DNA from: Phalacrocorax aristotelis
Lineage: Eukaryota; Chordata; Aves; Suliformes; Phalacrocoracidae
Assembly: GCF_949628215.1 (NCBI RefSeq)
Contig: NC_134277.1
Span: forward strand, 186,001 to 250,000
DNA: 64,000 nucleotides
Direction: 5' to 3'
Shown here in pieces: positions 25,601 through 35,701 of the stretch. The position numbers and the translations under genes were made by a program. The notes beneath the pieces were generated by a model. It was given only the letters and a program-made list of their open reading frames with translations. It did not search any database and had not been told where the DNA came from. Position 1 is the first letter of the stretch. Each line of letters starts with the position of its first letter.

Positions 25601-28600
25601 GAAGACAACTGAAAAACATGGGGTTTAAGTAACTGAAAGAGATATTGGCAAGGATGCAATTTTCATAATCTGTTACTACTTCACCGTATCAGATCCCAGA
25701 CCACAGGAATACAGAAGCTATTTAACTGCAGGGAGGAGTACAGGATTTCTCATTCCAGGAGCGTATCTTGTAGTGCTCGCTGGCTTCTGCATGATTAGCC
25801 AGCTTCAGATGGTGTCTTTGTCTTTTCTGTTCTCCATGTGGTCAGCTCTTTGCGTACTTGAGCTGTGAGCTCAGAAATACCCGCTCCCATTTCTGATCAA
25901 AATAACACTCCCTAAAAACTCCAAATCACACATCGATTTTCCTTCAAGCTTAATTCCTGCAGCTGTGCTATCCTGAGAGTAAGGCCCTGCAGCCCGAAAA
26001 TCCTCCTCTCGATGCAAAGTATAGCAGCTGTCTCCTCAGTAATATTAGAAGTTTCTAGATGCTATCAGGACACAAGGAGGAGAGGATAAAAACAACACTC
26101 TGGCTTGAAGACAACTGCATGAAAGGTGTTTGTGTTTACATTTTTTTTTGCTACATAAAACTTTCTTGGTAAACAGCAAGGTGCTTCCCTTCTCTGTGTT
26201 ACAGACGCGGTTTAATTGACCCAGTTCTCACAGTGAGGCTTTCACCAATTTCGTTATTTCACGGGTTAAAAACACCTTAGCGTTAGGAGGTTACTCCTGA
26301 TTCCTGAACCAGCAGCCAGCCAGCTCAGCTCTGATGTGAACTGGTGCAATTCCACTGACCGCATGATGTGACGGACCAAACACGTTCCTAGTGCTGAACC
26401 AGCAATAATAATTAGCACTATCCAGTGCGCTCCGATTTTAGCTGCTTGTGCCTGCTCTATTTCGAGCTCTCATTTCCCCCCTGGGCCAGTTACCACTCAA
26501 GCGTTCGCATCACAAAGCAGATTGGCAAGAGCAATGTGTTTTTCTGAGCCTTTGAGATAAGATGAGCCAGCCGGTGTTTGTGATGAATTAGGCAGGATGT
26601 GTCCCTGGGACTCGAGCCATAGCCCTCCAGAGACTATTCTTTAAACCAAGCTATGGCCAATTGCAACAGTAGCAGGAAAAAGACTTTAATTCTGCAGAAA
26701 TCAGTTCAACTTACAGTCTCTTCCACGTGCACAGCTTCCCCACAGATATTTGCCACTAGGACAGTGTTGCAGTTTCCCCCTGGGGAAAAATAACAAAAGG
26801 GGGAAAAAAACTAATAATATAATTTGGGGTTTTTTTGTTGTTTCCTTTCCTGGAATGTATTATATTATGTGCTGACTAAAATAGGAAAAAAAGAAGCAAC
26901 AAAGGACACAGCCAGTTTGTAACCGTCCCTCCCCTGGGTACAGAAACACAGCAGCACAGAACGGCTGAAGAATAAAGGTAAAATGTGTTTCCCATGTGGC
27001 GACGGTGCAGTAAGAAGTTGGGAATACAGGCTGCGAAAGCCTAAAATCAGGAAATCAGAGCAGAGGGATTTCAAAAGCCCTTGGCCTAAATCTAATAGCA
27101 GGAACCTGGCAGGACAGAGTCGCTGCCTTCCCTAAAAGCAACGCAAGGCTCGTGCTCAGAAGGCCTCGGTTGCTCCACGCAAATGCCTACGGCCCCGTTT
27201 CAGCTGCTCTCTCCTCCCGTGTCTCCAGCCTGCGTTCCAAGAGCACAAGCCTCTCCTGTGGATTCACGATGCACCGCGGCTTTGGGTTTGGCATCTAGCC
27301 GGATGCTGAAGCAGGAGCATCTGAAAAGGCTTGTAACATGCTGGGGACAGGGTTTGGTGGTAGTTTTTAAAAGTATTCTAACTAAGGTTTTGTGAATTGC
27401 TACTGGCTCGATCAGTGCGGGCTTTGTACTGCCTCCTGCACCTGCTCTTTTATTTGATGAGGAAAACCAGATATCGTTTGAATAACAAATTAGTTCCACA
27501 TCTTTATACGTTATGGCCTTAGGACTCGGTGTGGTCATTGTTTTCTAGAAAACAGCATTGTTTTCTAGGAACTCTTTGGGGCTGCTGTAATCCACAGCTC
27601 TTACCTAGCGAGTCCTTGAGAACGTGAGTGAGCTTGCTCTGCCGGAAGGGGATGTGGTCCCTCTTCGGATCAGCCAGGGCAATGACGAGTTGCTCAAGGA
27701 ACGACAGAGACTTGTTGATGTACATGGCTTCTTTCAGAACCTGTCCTTCAGACTGGAATGAAGATCAAAAGACAAAGCTTCCACAACACGAGTTTCTGGC
27801 CGAACCACAGAGAGAGCGTATTCCTTACTGAGGGTACGACTCTGCCCAACTGCGCGGGTAAGGATCTAACTCAGACCCAATAAATTCATGATCTAGAGCT
27901 TTCTTCAGTTGGAAAACAAGTTTTCAGAGACCTCAATTTTTCATTACAAGTCTACCATGACCACTGGATTTCCTTCCCAAAGGGTAAATTACGTTATCTG
28001 TCACACGGCTGATGTGATTTCTGTTATGATCAATACAGAATGTCCCACGGGATCGGAGGAGCTTTCAGCTGTTGAGCCCTAATGCTCTAAGAAGGTGTCA
28101 ACTGCTTGCCTGCTGTGACCATTAGTGGGGGATTTGCACTGTCACTCATGGAAGGAAGAGGAAAATCAAAGATTCTTTGTCTTGGTAGTTGACGGTTCCG
28201 GCCCTTTCTTTTGCGGAGAAATGATAGAGCCAGATAAACTAACTGAATCTGGGTCAGGGTGGAAGGCACGTGCAGGATTGGAGTCACATAAACGGGGACT
28301 TAGAAATGATACACGGCAGCTGCGAACAGCTTAGCACCCTCCAATGTGTTAACGTGACTTTCAATTTCTCACAGTCTCTCCTATTTCTCACAGGATGAAT
28401 TCTGTTGTGGGGAAACCCCGTAATTTCACCTCCACCGTGTTGATTATTGGACTCTTCACCACAGGCTGAAATATTTCTCCCATTACTTACTCCAGTCTTG
28501 CTCAGTCTCTCTGATCCTGCCAGATCTATTAAGTTGATTTTCGAGTTAACGCATTTGACATCTGAGAAAACTCTGAAACGAGACTGAGGGGGAAAAGAAC

Positions 28601-31600
28601 AGAAACGACTTCACAGGAGACAAAACTGAAATACAGTAAAAAACAGACATGTAAAGATCCTCAGCCATCTGAGTCCCGAGAAAATCTGCTGGAGCTCTTA
28701 CCTCAATATAAATAGTAAAGATGCAATGGGATCTGGACGAGTTTTTATTCAGTGTGTGCTCTGCTATCACTCTGTTGGTCTCGCCCTGCAAATGAAATCA
28801 AAAAGGAAGGCAGTATTTTTAAACTGTGCTGGTAGAACAGAGGAAAATCAGAAATACAGGTGGTTAAACAGAGTGGTTCGATCCTCACTCTGCAGAGCCT
28901 GTGACACCGGTCGGTTGGTTAGAGCAGTCAGAGCAGGAGCTCACCGGCTTTGCCTCGTTTTCTTACTCAAAGGCCTCTCAAAGCATTTCACGGTGCGGTT
29001 GGTAAAGGTCGCTGTTTACTGTAATAATGCCTTTTACCGGAGACCACATTATCTCTATTTCCACTTCCACAGCTCAGCTCACAGATCTGTGGCTTTCTAA
29101 GGTACAGTCAGGCAAGCCTTGTTCAGAGGCAATACCTCCCTGGCTGTTTCAGTTTCTTGATGACTAGAAAACCGAAGAGTTCTCCAAGCTTTATATGCCA
29201 TAGAAAACTCACACATATGCAATAGCCACGAATTTGTAATGCCTGCTTACAGGAAAAGAAAGCAACATTGAAAATTATGTCGCAACTGCTTGTCGGGAGT
29301 GCCAGTCTTTCGCAGAGCTGTGCTGCCAGGCTGGCAAGGCAGAGAAGGAAACGGAAGGGTCTACAGCATAGAAATGCACTTGTCAACAAGTTTCACAGCC
29401 GGCTGGTCTGTCTGGGTCTCAAAGGACAATGACCTTCGAGAGCTGGAAGGTCAGTAACTGGCTCCACACTAGGGAGGGTAAATCCAAGAGCAAGAATGAA
29501 GGTGAAGATCTCCAGGTAAATACCATCAACCCAACTCAACAGATGAATAAACAGAGTCACGGCATAGTGGGCCTCCTCCTCAAAGCCTTCTCTGTGAACC
29601 TGGAACCAGAGGCAGAACTCATCTAAGGACCTGAACAGATCCCCAGGCATCACTTGCACTTCTTGTGTCAACAGATCTCAACTTAAGCTGCATTATCATC
29701 ATCCTTCTACTCTTTAAAAAGAAAATGGGAGCTCCTGCGAATCACAGGGGCTGGCTTAGGACGCCACAGCATCACTATTAAAAAGGCAAGTAAAAGATTT
29801 TAAGGACAGCAGATGGCTCCTGGTGAGAACACACTTCCTGCATACAAAACCAATTATTTATTCATGTTTTGCATGAAACTAAAGCACCCACAAATAAAAG
29901 AAAGATGCAAACATAAGTAAGCACAATCCCTTCGCAAAGCTAACCCATTGTGTGATCATCCCTGCTGTAAAATCTGGCTAATGGCACCTGTGCCGTGGCC
30001 ATCCCAAACCATCTGCCAAAGACCTCACTGGTGAGACCCTTTTCTCGGAGCACTGACATCGCTAGGACAGGCAGGTGTGTTTTTCAGGAAGAAATTCCAG
30101 TGTAGGTCAGCTGGTGGGTCTAAAAGGATCCCAAATGCCGTACGCCTCGTATGAAGTCACTCACCGAAACCCTTGTGTGATAACCAAGGTAATGTAAACA
30201 AGTCATTTGGGCTGTCCGGGATCTCGGTCTGCTGAAGGGGCCGGTGACGAGGATGGTGAGATAAGCCTTTTGAATGAAGGCAGATTCTGTGGCTGCCTTC
30301 ACTATTTTGATGCTGCCTGGAACCTCCAATGCTACTACGTTCCATGGTCTCACCCCAGCATATTTCCTCCATCGCTTTTCTTGCTCTGGCATACGCTAAA
30401 AACAGGGTTTCTCCATGGAGACCTTCCAGAATCCCCGTGCCAGAGACATTTTCATTGCGAGAACGTGACTTCAAAGAGCTACCAATTCTTCTACCCACAA
30501 TAAAGAGAACAAAGAGGGTTGAACCTCCCTCCAGATGTCCTGACTACCCATCTCCTGCTTTACTGCCTCCTCCCTCAGCTAAGCCAATAAATACAATGAC
30601 CAGATAAAGTATAATATTTGCTTTTCTTGCCTCAAAAAGGAGATTTAGTGCATCTTCCTCGTGGCTAACTGAATGTATAGATAAGCCCTTCACATAAACA
30701 CCCTGCGGGCAATCCACCACGGCCATCTGCACGTCACTGGTCCCATTGCTTGTCATGGGGGACAGAAGGTCAAAGAGGGTCTCGTTGTAGATTTCCAGGT
30801 AGGATATTCGGACAGTGACGAACGGATCAACGGAACGCGCAGTTGCTTTGAAGACCTATACAAAGACAAAGAGTTTGTCAGTGGCGGTGACAGCTCACAA
30901 ACAGAATTATTAGCTATTTATGGCTTTCCAGAGAAGCTATTTATAACTTTCTGAGCAGCTACACGTGCATCTGTGTGTCTGTAGCTGCACTGTGGCTGCC
31001 TGAGGGCTTACAGGGCGGAGTCCACGGTTTTAATATGATTTCTCAAAATGATCGTTTTGAAAACAGCACTTTGGAAGGCCTGCTTATGTTTGGGAAGCAC
31101 TTTACGGGAGCTAGTAGAATTAAACGGGAACAACTTCTGCAGATGACAGTAAAGAGTAACTGCAGAATTCCTCCCGTCTCTGTTTCAGGATGCTGCGTTA
31201 CGTCAGCCCCACACCGTGCGTGTCGCTTGTCTCTGCGGGAGCGGAGAGCATTCTGCAGAGCCGCTGCCTAAAGATAAGCAGACTTGCCCCCCTCAGAGCA
31301 GTGGGAAGCGTGTGCCTCTGGACAGGGACGCGCCTCTGCAGCAATGGGACTGACAAATCAGCATGTTTCAAGCCAACACCATCCCGATGCTCTGAAAGGT
31401 CACCATTATCAGTGCGCAAGGCCACGGTGTAGTAAAACAAAGGTACAAAGTAACTATGTTTTACAGGCTTCTTTATTTCTTTAATGAACATCACCTAGAT
31501 AAAAGGGGGGGGAAAAAAGGACTGGTGGAGATAAAAACAGAAAACATATTCACCATGTTAAAACACTTCCGTGAGTATCAGCGATAGCTGATACAAGAGG

Positions 31601-32762
31601 TGCCTTTGTTATTCCTTCCAGCCTCTTTCCCGTTCAGATCCAGTACCTGCTGTATGGCTCGGGGTATGATTCCTCGATGCTTGTACTCGGCGGTTGCTCC
31701 CGTCATGGTGTAAGTTTTACCAGCCCCCGTTTGCCCATAGCACATTATCGTGCCTAGAAAAGATTCAAAAGCAAAAGAATAAACTCAGGAGGGAACCTCT
31801 GCATTTCTCAAACGGAACATCAGAAGGATCTCTCCCTCAGATCAAATCTCCACTTACTGTGAAAGTCATAAAAAATAGTAACAAATTACCATTATAGCCA
31901 ATTAAAGCTTCGGACACCACTTTCTTGGCCACAGCTTCATAGGCCAGTTCCTGGGAGGAATTGTGAAGGACGCCATCCAGCCTAAAGGACCAGTCAGTCC
32001 GCCTGTTATTCACAACTCCTTTCTTGGCATCTTTTTTGATGTATATATCTATGCTCTGAAACCCAAAAAGAGGTGAAGACAACTTCAGTAGCCAGGAAGA
32101 GTTTCAGCAGTTATTGCCTGAAAAAAAACCCACCCACCGAAGGCCTGAAGGTGAGCAGAAAACGGGGCACAAGTATTGTTTTACTGTCCCGGATGGTATT
32201 TTCTCCTAACAGATATTCGAAAAAAAGGAACCATGGCTAAGCTCACCTGTTCACCATTCGGCGACGCGTCTGATTTTGTGTCCCAGGGAAATTATTAATT
32301 AAGCAGGAGAAGGTGAAGAGAGGAACAGGCGTAAGGGGGGACAGAAATAGACTGTACCACAGAGAGACCTCTTAGGTTGAAACCATGGTTACCGCTGGGA
32401 AGTCCTCAAGGGTCAGAGTCCCGGTCCTTTTGAGGACTTTCTCTAGTGACTGGGTGACAAGAAGTACGTTTTCCACAGTCACACTTGCTGATAAAAACCC
32501 ACGAGCTGCTGCCGGCGCAGAGGAGAACAGCAAGTGGGAACACACGAATCAACGTGCACCAAAACGTTACACACGGCCTTAAGGAATGGAAGAATTCCAC
32601 ATTTCTGTGGGCAAAAAGTGAAATCAAATTCCAAACCTTTTGCGCTTGCAATCTCGTTTTCTCTACCTTGTTGCCTGGCCCAAACTTGATCATGTCCTGA
32701 GCAAAATCAGCTGTTGGCTTGACTCGCACAAATGTTTGGACTCTCCTTTCTACTGCATCCAT
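7619..32762 (-). CDS. KIF9: KIF9, kinesin-9 family motor protein (whole coding span)
   Basis: KIF9 is a plus-end microtubule motor of the kinesin-9 family. In vertebrates it acts in motile cilia and sperm flagella at the central apparatus. Twenty coding exons on the minus strand join without a frame break into 2343 nt, about 780 residues against about 790 in human. The motor (residues 1 to about 340) has the P-loop GQTGAGKT at 94-101, switch I NKNSSRSH at 211-218, and switch II DLAGSE at 246-251. [11 protein letters not shown] lies in exon 7 and [10 protein letters not shown] in exon 9. The tail holds coiled-coil stretches in exons 10-13 and 16-17 and a basic, poorly conserved linker in exons 14-15. 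The last exon is uncertain. Exon 4 ends in a GC donor. The gene faces KLHL18 head-to-head and lies upstream of SETD2 on the same strand. Confidence 0.95.
7895..7999 (-). CDS. KIF9: KIF9 coding exon 19
   Basis: This 105-nt exon encodes [20 protein letters not shown] then [15 protein letters not shown]. The SISFYNAKVKIEQK motif of the human C-terminus is recognisable. Acceptor CTGGCAG, donor AAG|GTAACC. If this donor were not used, the frame would stay open to a stop at 7766. Confidence 0.9.
8000..12109 (-). other. KIF9: KIF9 introns 17-18 region
   Basis: Apart from exon 18 at 10324-10439, this stretch is unique-looking intron. It includes a short CTC-rich run near 10227-10247 and a G/T-rich stretch with repeated GGGTT near 9100-9130. 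I see no CR1 copy, no exon of another gene and no RNA gene. Confidence 0.6.
10324..10439 (-). CDS. KIF9: KIF9 coding exon 18
   Basis: This 116-nt exon encodes [20 protein letters not shown] then [19 protein letters not shown]. It matches the human WYNESFVIPEDMQMALKPGG region. Acceptor TTTGCAG, donor CTG|GTGAGT, phase 0 out. The frame holds no in-frame methionine near its start, so I identified it from conservation. Confidence 0.93.
12110..12289 (-). CDS. KIF9: KIF9 coding exon 17
   Basis: This 180-nt exon encodes [20 protein letters not shown], then [20 protein letters not shown] and [19 protein letters not shown]. It is strongly conserved with the human tail (IIDEEEFLLILKLKDLK...[10 protein letters not shown]). 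Acceptor CCTCTAG, donor TCAG|GTACTG. Confidence 0.96.
12908..13470 (-). mobile_element. CR1 LINE 3' fragment (copy B)
   Basis: A minus-oriented CR1 tail. The plus strand starts with 'agaatcatagaatcatta', the reverse of the CR1 terminal repeats, and runs through the conserved 3' UTR block. It lies in the KIF9 intron between exons 16 and 17 and is near-identical along most of its length to the copy at 15776-16316. Confidence 0.93.
14429..14637 (-). CDS. KIF9: KIF9 coding exon 16
   Basis: This 209-nt exon begins [20 protein letters not shown] and continues [19 protein letters not shown], then a coiled coil to [12 protein letters not shown]. It is one of the best conserved tail segments, matching human SKPVAFEEFKNEQGSEINRI. 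Acceptor TTGCAG, donor CAGG|GTAAGT. Its length is not a multiple of three. Near-identical CR1 copies lie on both sides. Confidence 0.95.
15776..16316 (-). mobile_element. CR1 LINE 3' fragment (copy C)
   Basis: Same subfamily, orientation and almost the same 5' truncation point as the copy at 12908-13470. It lies in the KIF9 intron between exons 15 and 16. The shared segment is about 540 bp with few differences by eye. Confidence 0.93.
16977..17159 (-). CDS. KIF9: KIF9 coding exon 15
   Basis: This 183-nt exon encodes the fast-evolving linker [20 protein letters not shown] and onward to [10 protein letters not shown]. Landmarks KEG and DLD agree with the human linker, but most residues do not. 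Acceptor CCTGTCAG, donor CCTAG|GTAACT. The phase of 2 in and 2 out fits exons 14 and 16. Confidence 0.85.
18448..18578 (-). CDS. KIF9: KIF9 coding exon 14
   Basis: This 131-nt exon encodes [20 protein letters not shown] and then a basic stretch [13 protein letters not shown]. The opening matches the human [11 protein letters not shown] segment. Acceptor TTCCAG, donor CCCAA|GTGAGT, leaving two bases. The lysine/arginine-rich end might act as a nuclear or microtubule-binding tract, but that is a guess. Confidence 0.9.
19572..19662 (-). CDS. KIF9: KIF9 coding exon 13
   Basis: This 91-nt exon starts T|CAACAG and encodes [20 protein letters not shown] then [10 protein letters not shown]. It ends AAG|GTAATG. 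It matches the conserved RRKYTLIDRNDFAA segment of human KIF9. Confidence 0.93.
21084..21139 (-). CDS. KIF9: KIF9 coding exon 12
   Basis: This small 56-nt exon encodes [18 protein letters not shown] plus two bases (AG). Acceptor TTCCCCAG, donor AAG|GTGAGA-type. I found it by aligning to the human ISLRQIKEVFNQF segment. Its two leftover bases join the T at the start of exon 13 to make the expected serine. Confidence 0.9.
21551..21818 (+). mobile_element. CR1 LINE 3' fragment (copy D)
   Basis: A plus-oriented short CR1 of another subfamily. It contains 'aggttcttcccccagagggt' and ends 'cattctgtgattctatgata'. It lies in the KIF9 intron between exons 11 and 12, antisense to the gene. Confidence 0.9.
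22832..22936 (-). CDS. KIF9: KIF9 coding exon 11
   Basis: This 105-nt exon starts [20 protein letters not shown] and ends GAIDEID before GTAAGT. It covers the conserved TYDP and IQIAEI motifs of the kinesin-9 stalk. Acceptor TTCTTAG. Phase 0 at both ends. Confidence 0.93.
23370..23438 (-). CDS. KIF9: KIF9 coding exon 10
   Basis: This 69-nt exon encodes [20 protein letters not shown] plus DSL, a heptad-rich coiled-coil segment right after the neck. It matches the human segment with the LEKELALLKQELAIHDSL pattern. Acceptor GCTAG, donor TTG|GTAAGA. Confidence 0.93.
24818..25522 (-). mobile_element. CR1 LINE fragment touching KIF9 exon 9 (copy E)
   Basis: A minus-oriented CR1 of about 700 bp from the same subfamily as copy D. 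Its 3' end lies at 24818 ('tagaatcacagaatgccctg' on the plus strand). Its upstream end reaches about 25522, only about nine bases from the exon 9 donor at 25530. It is in the sense orientation of KIF9. Confidence 0.92.
25531..25608 (-). CDS. KIF9: KIF9 coding exon 9 (end of motor, CR1 at its donor)
   Basis: This 78-nt exon encodes [20 protein letters not shown] plus ETYDQE, the last motor helix and the neck. Acceptor TTTTTCAG, donor GAG|GTATGTGG. The following intron is CR1 sequence starting within about ten bases of the donor, so intronic donor context beyond +6 or so is transposon-derived. Confidence 0.94.
26715..26779 (-). CDS. KIF9: KIF9 coding exon 8
   Basis: This short 65-nt exon, [20 protein letters not shown] plus ET, covers beta7 and the start of alpha6 of the motor. 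Acceptor TTCCCCAG, donor ACT|GTAAGT. It returns the frame to phase 0. Confidence 0.93.
27605..27752 (-). CDS. KIF9: KIF9 coding exon 7 (alpha4-L12-alpha5)
   Basis: This 148-nt exon begins [20 protein letters not shown] and runs through [17 protein letters not shown]. It forms the microtubule-binding face of the motor. Acceptor TTCCAG, donor CTAG|GTAAGA, leaving one base. The reading frame continues open into the intron, but the conserved product requires splicing here. Confidence 0.95.
28491..28583 (-). CDS. KIF9: KIF9 coding exon 6 (switch II)
   Basis: This 93-nt exon encodes [19 protein letters not shown] then [12 protein letters not shown]. The DLAGSE switch II motif is intact. The residues before it ([11 protein letters not shown]) differ more from the human protein than the rest of the motor. 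Acceptor CCTCAG, donor GGA|GTAAGT. Confidence 0.95.
28702..28785 (-). CDS. KIF9: KIF9 coding exon 5 (switch I)
   Basis: This 84-nt exon encodes [12 protein letters not shown] and then switch I NKNSSRSH, which senses the gamma phosphate of ATP, followed by CIFTIYIE. Acceptor TTTGCAG, donor GAG|GTAAGA, phase 0 at both ends. Confidence 0.96.
30631..30855 (-). CDS. KIF9: KIF9 coding exon 4 (GC donor)
   Basis: This 225-nt exon runs from [20 protein letters not shown] through [16 protein letters not shown] to [11 protein letters not shown]. Acceptor TATAG. The exon must end at the GAG codon, because the next residues (GETNR) come from exon 5, but the following bases are GCAAGA. The intron is therefore of the rarer GC-AG class. 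No GT near the boundary keeps the conserved frame. Confidence 0.94.
31647..31753 (-). CDS. KIF9: KIF9 coding exon 3 (P-loop)
   Basis: This 107-nt exon contains the nucleotide-binding P-loop [11 protein letters not shown] followed by [19 protein letters not shown]. Acceptor TTTCTAG, donor CAG|GTACTG. It restores phase 0. Confidence 0.96.
31890..32055 (-). CDS. KIF9: KIF9 coding exon 2
   Basis: The exon begins after TTTCAG with [12 protein letters not shown] and ends at ...GYN plus one base before GTAATT. It carries the [11 protein letters not shown] core of the motor (beta3, before the P-loop). It is 166 nt and leaves one base for the next codon. Confidence 0.95.
32667..32762 (-). CDS. KIF9: KIF9 coding exon 1
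   Basis: The acceptor CTCTAG is followed by TTAGA and the ATG at 32762. The exon encodes 32 residues starting [20 protein letters not shown], which is strand beta1 of the kinesin motor with the typical RVKP motif. It ends AAG|GTAGAG in phase 0. Because the exon begins with only five untranslated bases, the rest of the 5' UTR must be in at least one upstream exon. Confidence 0.95.
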
Positions 32763-33690
32763 TCTAACTAGAGAGGGAAAAAAAGGAAAACACAACAATG
32801 TTGTGTTCCCTAAAATGAAACGTAATGTTAATTGTCACGAAAAGACAAGCTACAGAGTAGTCAAGTTTAAAAATAAAGTGTTAACAAATGTACAGCTGCA
32901 GTTTCTATTCTTTATTAAAAGCAACTGTGGGCAAACTGATGCTGAAAATTCTTCCCAGCATTGTTTGGCTCAGAAAACTGAGCATGTAAAAAAAGAAGGG
33001 TCTCGGTGATCATGATTTCCTCTTGTGTATCGGGCACACAGTGTTTGACATCACAAGCTTTTCATCCCCTTAGCCTTGCAAAGCAAACTAATTGCAGGAA
33101 TATGAGACAGATTTTCTTTTGTCTAGTGTTTTCTGTGCGCCAAGGCACACGCAGCCTCCTTTTTTGTAACAACAGTTCATCCAGCACTGTGTTTCCAGCT
33201 TCTGAGGCTTTAAGTAAGACGTGTTATAGGTGAAACCAAGCCTAAAGGAGCTTGACGGCACTGCAGAAGGGTGGGCAGTGAGCTGGAATGCTGACATTTC
33301 CAACGCTCCCAGCAGCAGTGACCTTGCTTACAGTCTGTACTGAATACGCATTTCCCATAACTCTGTAACCCCTTCTTCACACTGATACGCAAAAATATTT
33401 TTAAATTCCTAGTTAAACCTGATCTTAAAGTTTCCAGGAAAAAAAAAGTCCAGGTGAAATTCTTGTGTTGTTCTTCTGGTCAATGCAAACTCAGTAAGTG
33501 GCTGTCAATACCCAGCAAGGTTAAAGGATCTGCTGACTAAAATCCACTGGAGGAGGGCTTGAGGGATGCATCCAGCTGCTAAAGCCCCACTTGAGAAACA
33601 CGGACTGACGATTTTAAATCCCATGAACATGTAGATCCTATGTTTTCTCTTGACTGTTTGCTACAGACAGTCTTTGCTCAACAGTTGGGT

Positions 33691-34172
33691 AATCACAGAA
33701 TGGTTTGGGTTGGAAGGGACCTTTCGAGGCCATCCAGTCCAACTCCCCTGCAGTAAGCAGGGACATCTTCAACCAGATCAGGTGCTCAGAGCCCCGGCCA
33801 GCCTGGCCTTAAATATTTGCAGGGGTGAGGCATCTCCCACCCCTCTGGGCAACATGGGCCAGCGCCTCACCACCCTCAGAGTAAAGAATTTCTTCCTTAT
33901 ATCCAGTCTAAATCTCCCCTCCTTTAGTTTAACACCATCACCCCTTGTCCTGTCACAACAGGCCTTGCTAAAGAGGTCGCCCCCACCCTTCCTACAGCCC
34001 CCCTTTAAGCACTGGGAGGCCGCAATAAGGTCTCCCCGCAGCTTCTCTTCCCCAGGCTGAACAACCCCAGCTCTCCCAGCCCGGCCTCGCAGCAGAGGGG
34101 CTCCAGCCCTCGGAGCATTTCTGTGCCCCCTCTGGCCCCGCTCCAACAGCCCCGTGTCTGTCCCGTGCTGAG
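33691..34172 (-). mobile_element. CR1 LINE 3' fragment (copy F)
   Basis: Begins on the plus strand with 'aatcacagaatggtttgggt' and carries the conserved 'ggaagggacctttcgaggcc' block. Minus-oriented, about 480 bp, in the KIF9 5' intron. It is the same subfamily as the copies near 36 kb and 62.5 kb. Confidence 0.92.
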
Positions 34173-34755
34173 AATATCTAGTGACAATTTCTAATTTCAA
34201 ACTAGATCTTTGGTGTCCCTTGTATATTCAGTATTTTTATTCACCTTATCTGCTGTGACTGCTCTAAAAAGAAACATAGATATGTGAGCTGAACCAAGAC
34301 TTTCTTCATTTAAAAGAAGTCAGCATTTGATGACTACCTGGTAAAGGTACCGTGGGAGCCTTGTCCTCTTCCCAGACTACCGCGGCAATGCCAACACAAT
34401 GCCCGCTGCAGAATCCACAACGGTGCTAGCTTACCGTGACCATAATCTCTTCAGTATCACAGAGAGTCTTCAAATAAATGATCTGTGGAAAAGCAAGGTG
34501 ATAAGGAAGCGCACAGACGACACCTTAAGGACTGCCACTAAGTGACATGCACAGAAAGCTGCCGCAGTATTTGCTGGCAGTGCATGAGTAGAGGCAGGAG
34601 CAGCACAGGTACCAGTGAAATGGAGAGGAGACACAGAGTTTTCAAGTCACTGACCGGTGTGGAAATGCTGCTCATCTGGTTATCAGGTTCGTTAGAGACC
34701 ACAAAACTCTGCTACGCACATGTAACCCAGTCCTGGAGGGGTATGTGCCTTATTT

Positions 34756-34815
34756 AGAATCATAGAATCATTTAGGTTGGAAAAGACCCTTAAGATCATC
34801 GAGTCCAAACATTAA
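34756..34815 (-). mobile_element. CR1 LINE terminal scrap (copy G)
   Basis: Only about 60 bp of the CR1 3' end, starting 'agaatcatagaatcatttag' and ending near 'gagtccaaacattaacctg'. Minus-oriented. Confidence 0.85.
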
Positions 34816-35701
34816 CCTGATTTCCGCAAAGCCGCAGCAAGAAGCATGGCAGGAAAAAGGAGCGAGGGAAAATTTTAAGCAAAAAACTCTTAATACAAAT
34901 CAGAGAGAGACAGAACAAATTCAGAACGAGTGGAATTTTCCTCGCTGCGACAATGCCCATTGTTCGGTGTCAGCACAAAAGCCATTCCTCCTGGGAGCAT
35001 TTACTAACATAAAAAGATGGGAAGGAAACAGGGGAACACCGCTCTGGCACGCTCCTAACCGACAGCACAGAGACCAAAAGCTCTCCAGCTCATTAGCAAC
35101 ACCCCAAGCATCCAACCAATCTGATTTTTAATTGGGTGGGTTTTTTTGTCTGCAGTGGAATTTTTGTTGACATACTACGAAGAAAAACTACATGTTTATT
35201 GGTCAGCTGACCACAAACGTTTCTGGCTGTTTCACCACTAAATCATCGTCCCTCAGCTCAAACAATAAATGTCGGAAGGACAAGAGCGAGGCTTGCTGTT
35301 ACCTTCCCGCGTCATTCAGTGGCTGTAACGTAAGCCAAGCAAAGCAGATCACAAGCCACAACTCAGGCCATTGGTTTTGAATCTCTTGACGACAAGGTGC
35401 CAAACCCAAGTCCCTTGGTCCCCCCTCATGCAGCAGCTCAAGCCAGCAGGACTCTCCTGTTCCTTAATCTCAAGACTAACGGACTATTCATGCTCGGAAT
35501 TAAAGGAAACGCAGTTACCTCTGCAATGGAGGCAGGCGCCAACGTGCCCAGACAAATATTAGTGTCAAACAGAATTTTAGATGGGGATTTTGGGGCTGAT
35601 TGCCACAGAAGCGCGTACCCAGAGCACTGGAGTGTGGCTTTTGGTTCTGCTTGAGAGACCTGAGCTTATCCACCATGGATGGACAAAAGCTTGGGCCAAA
35701 T

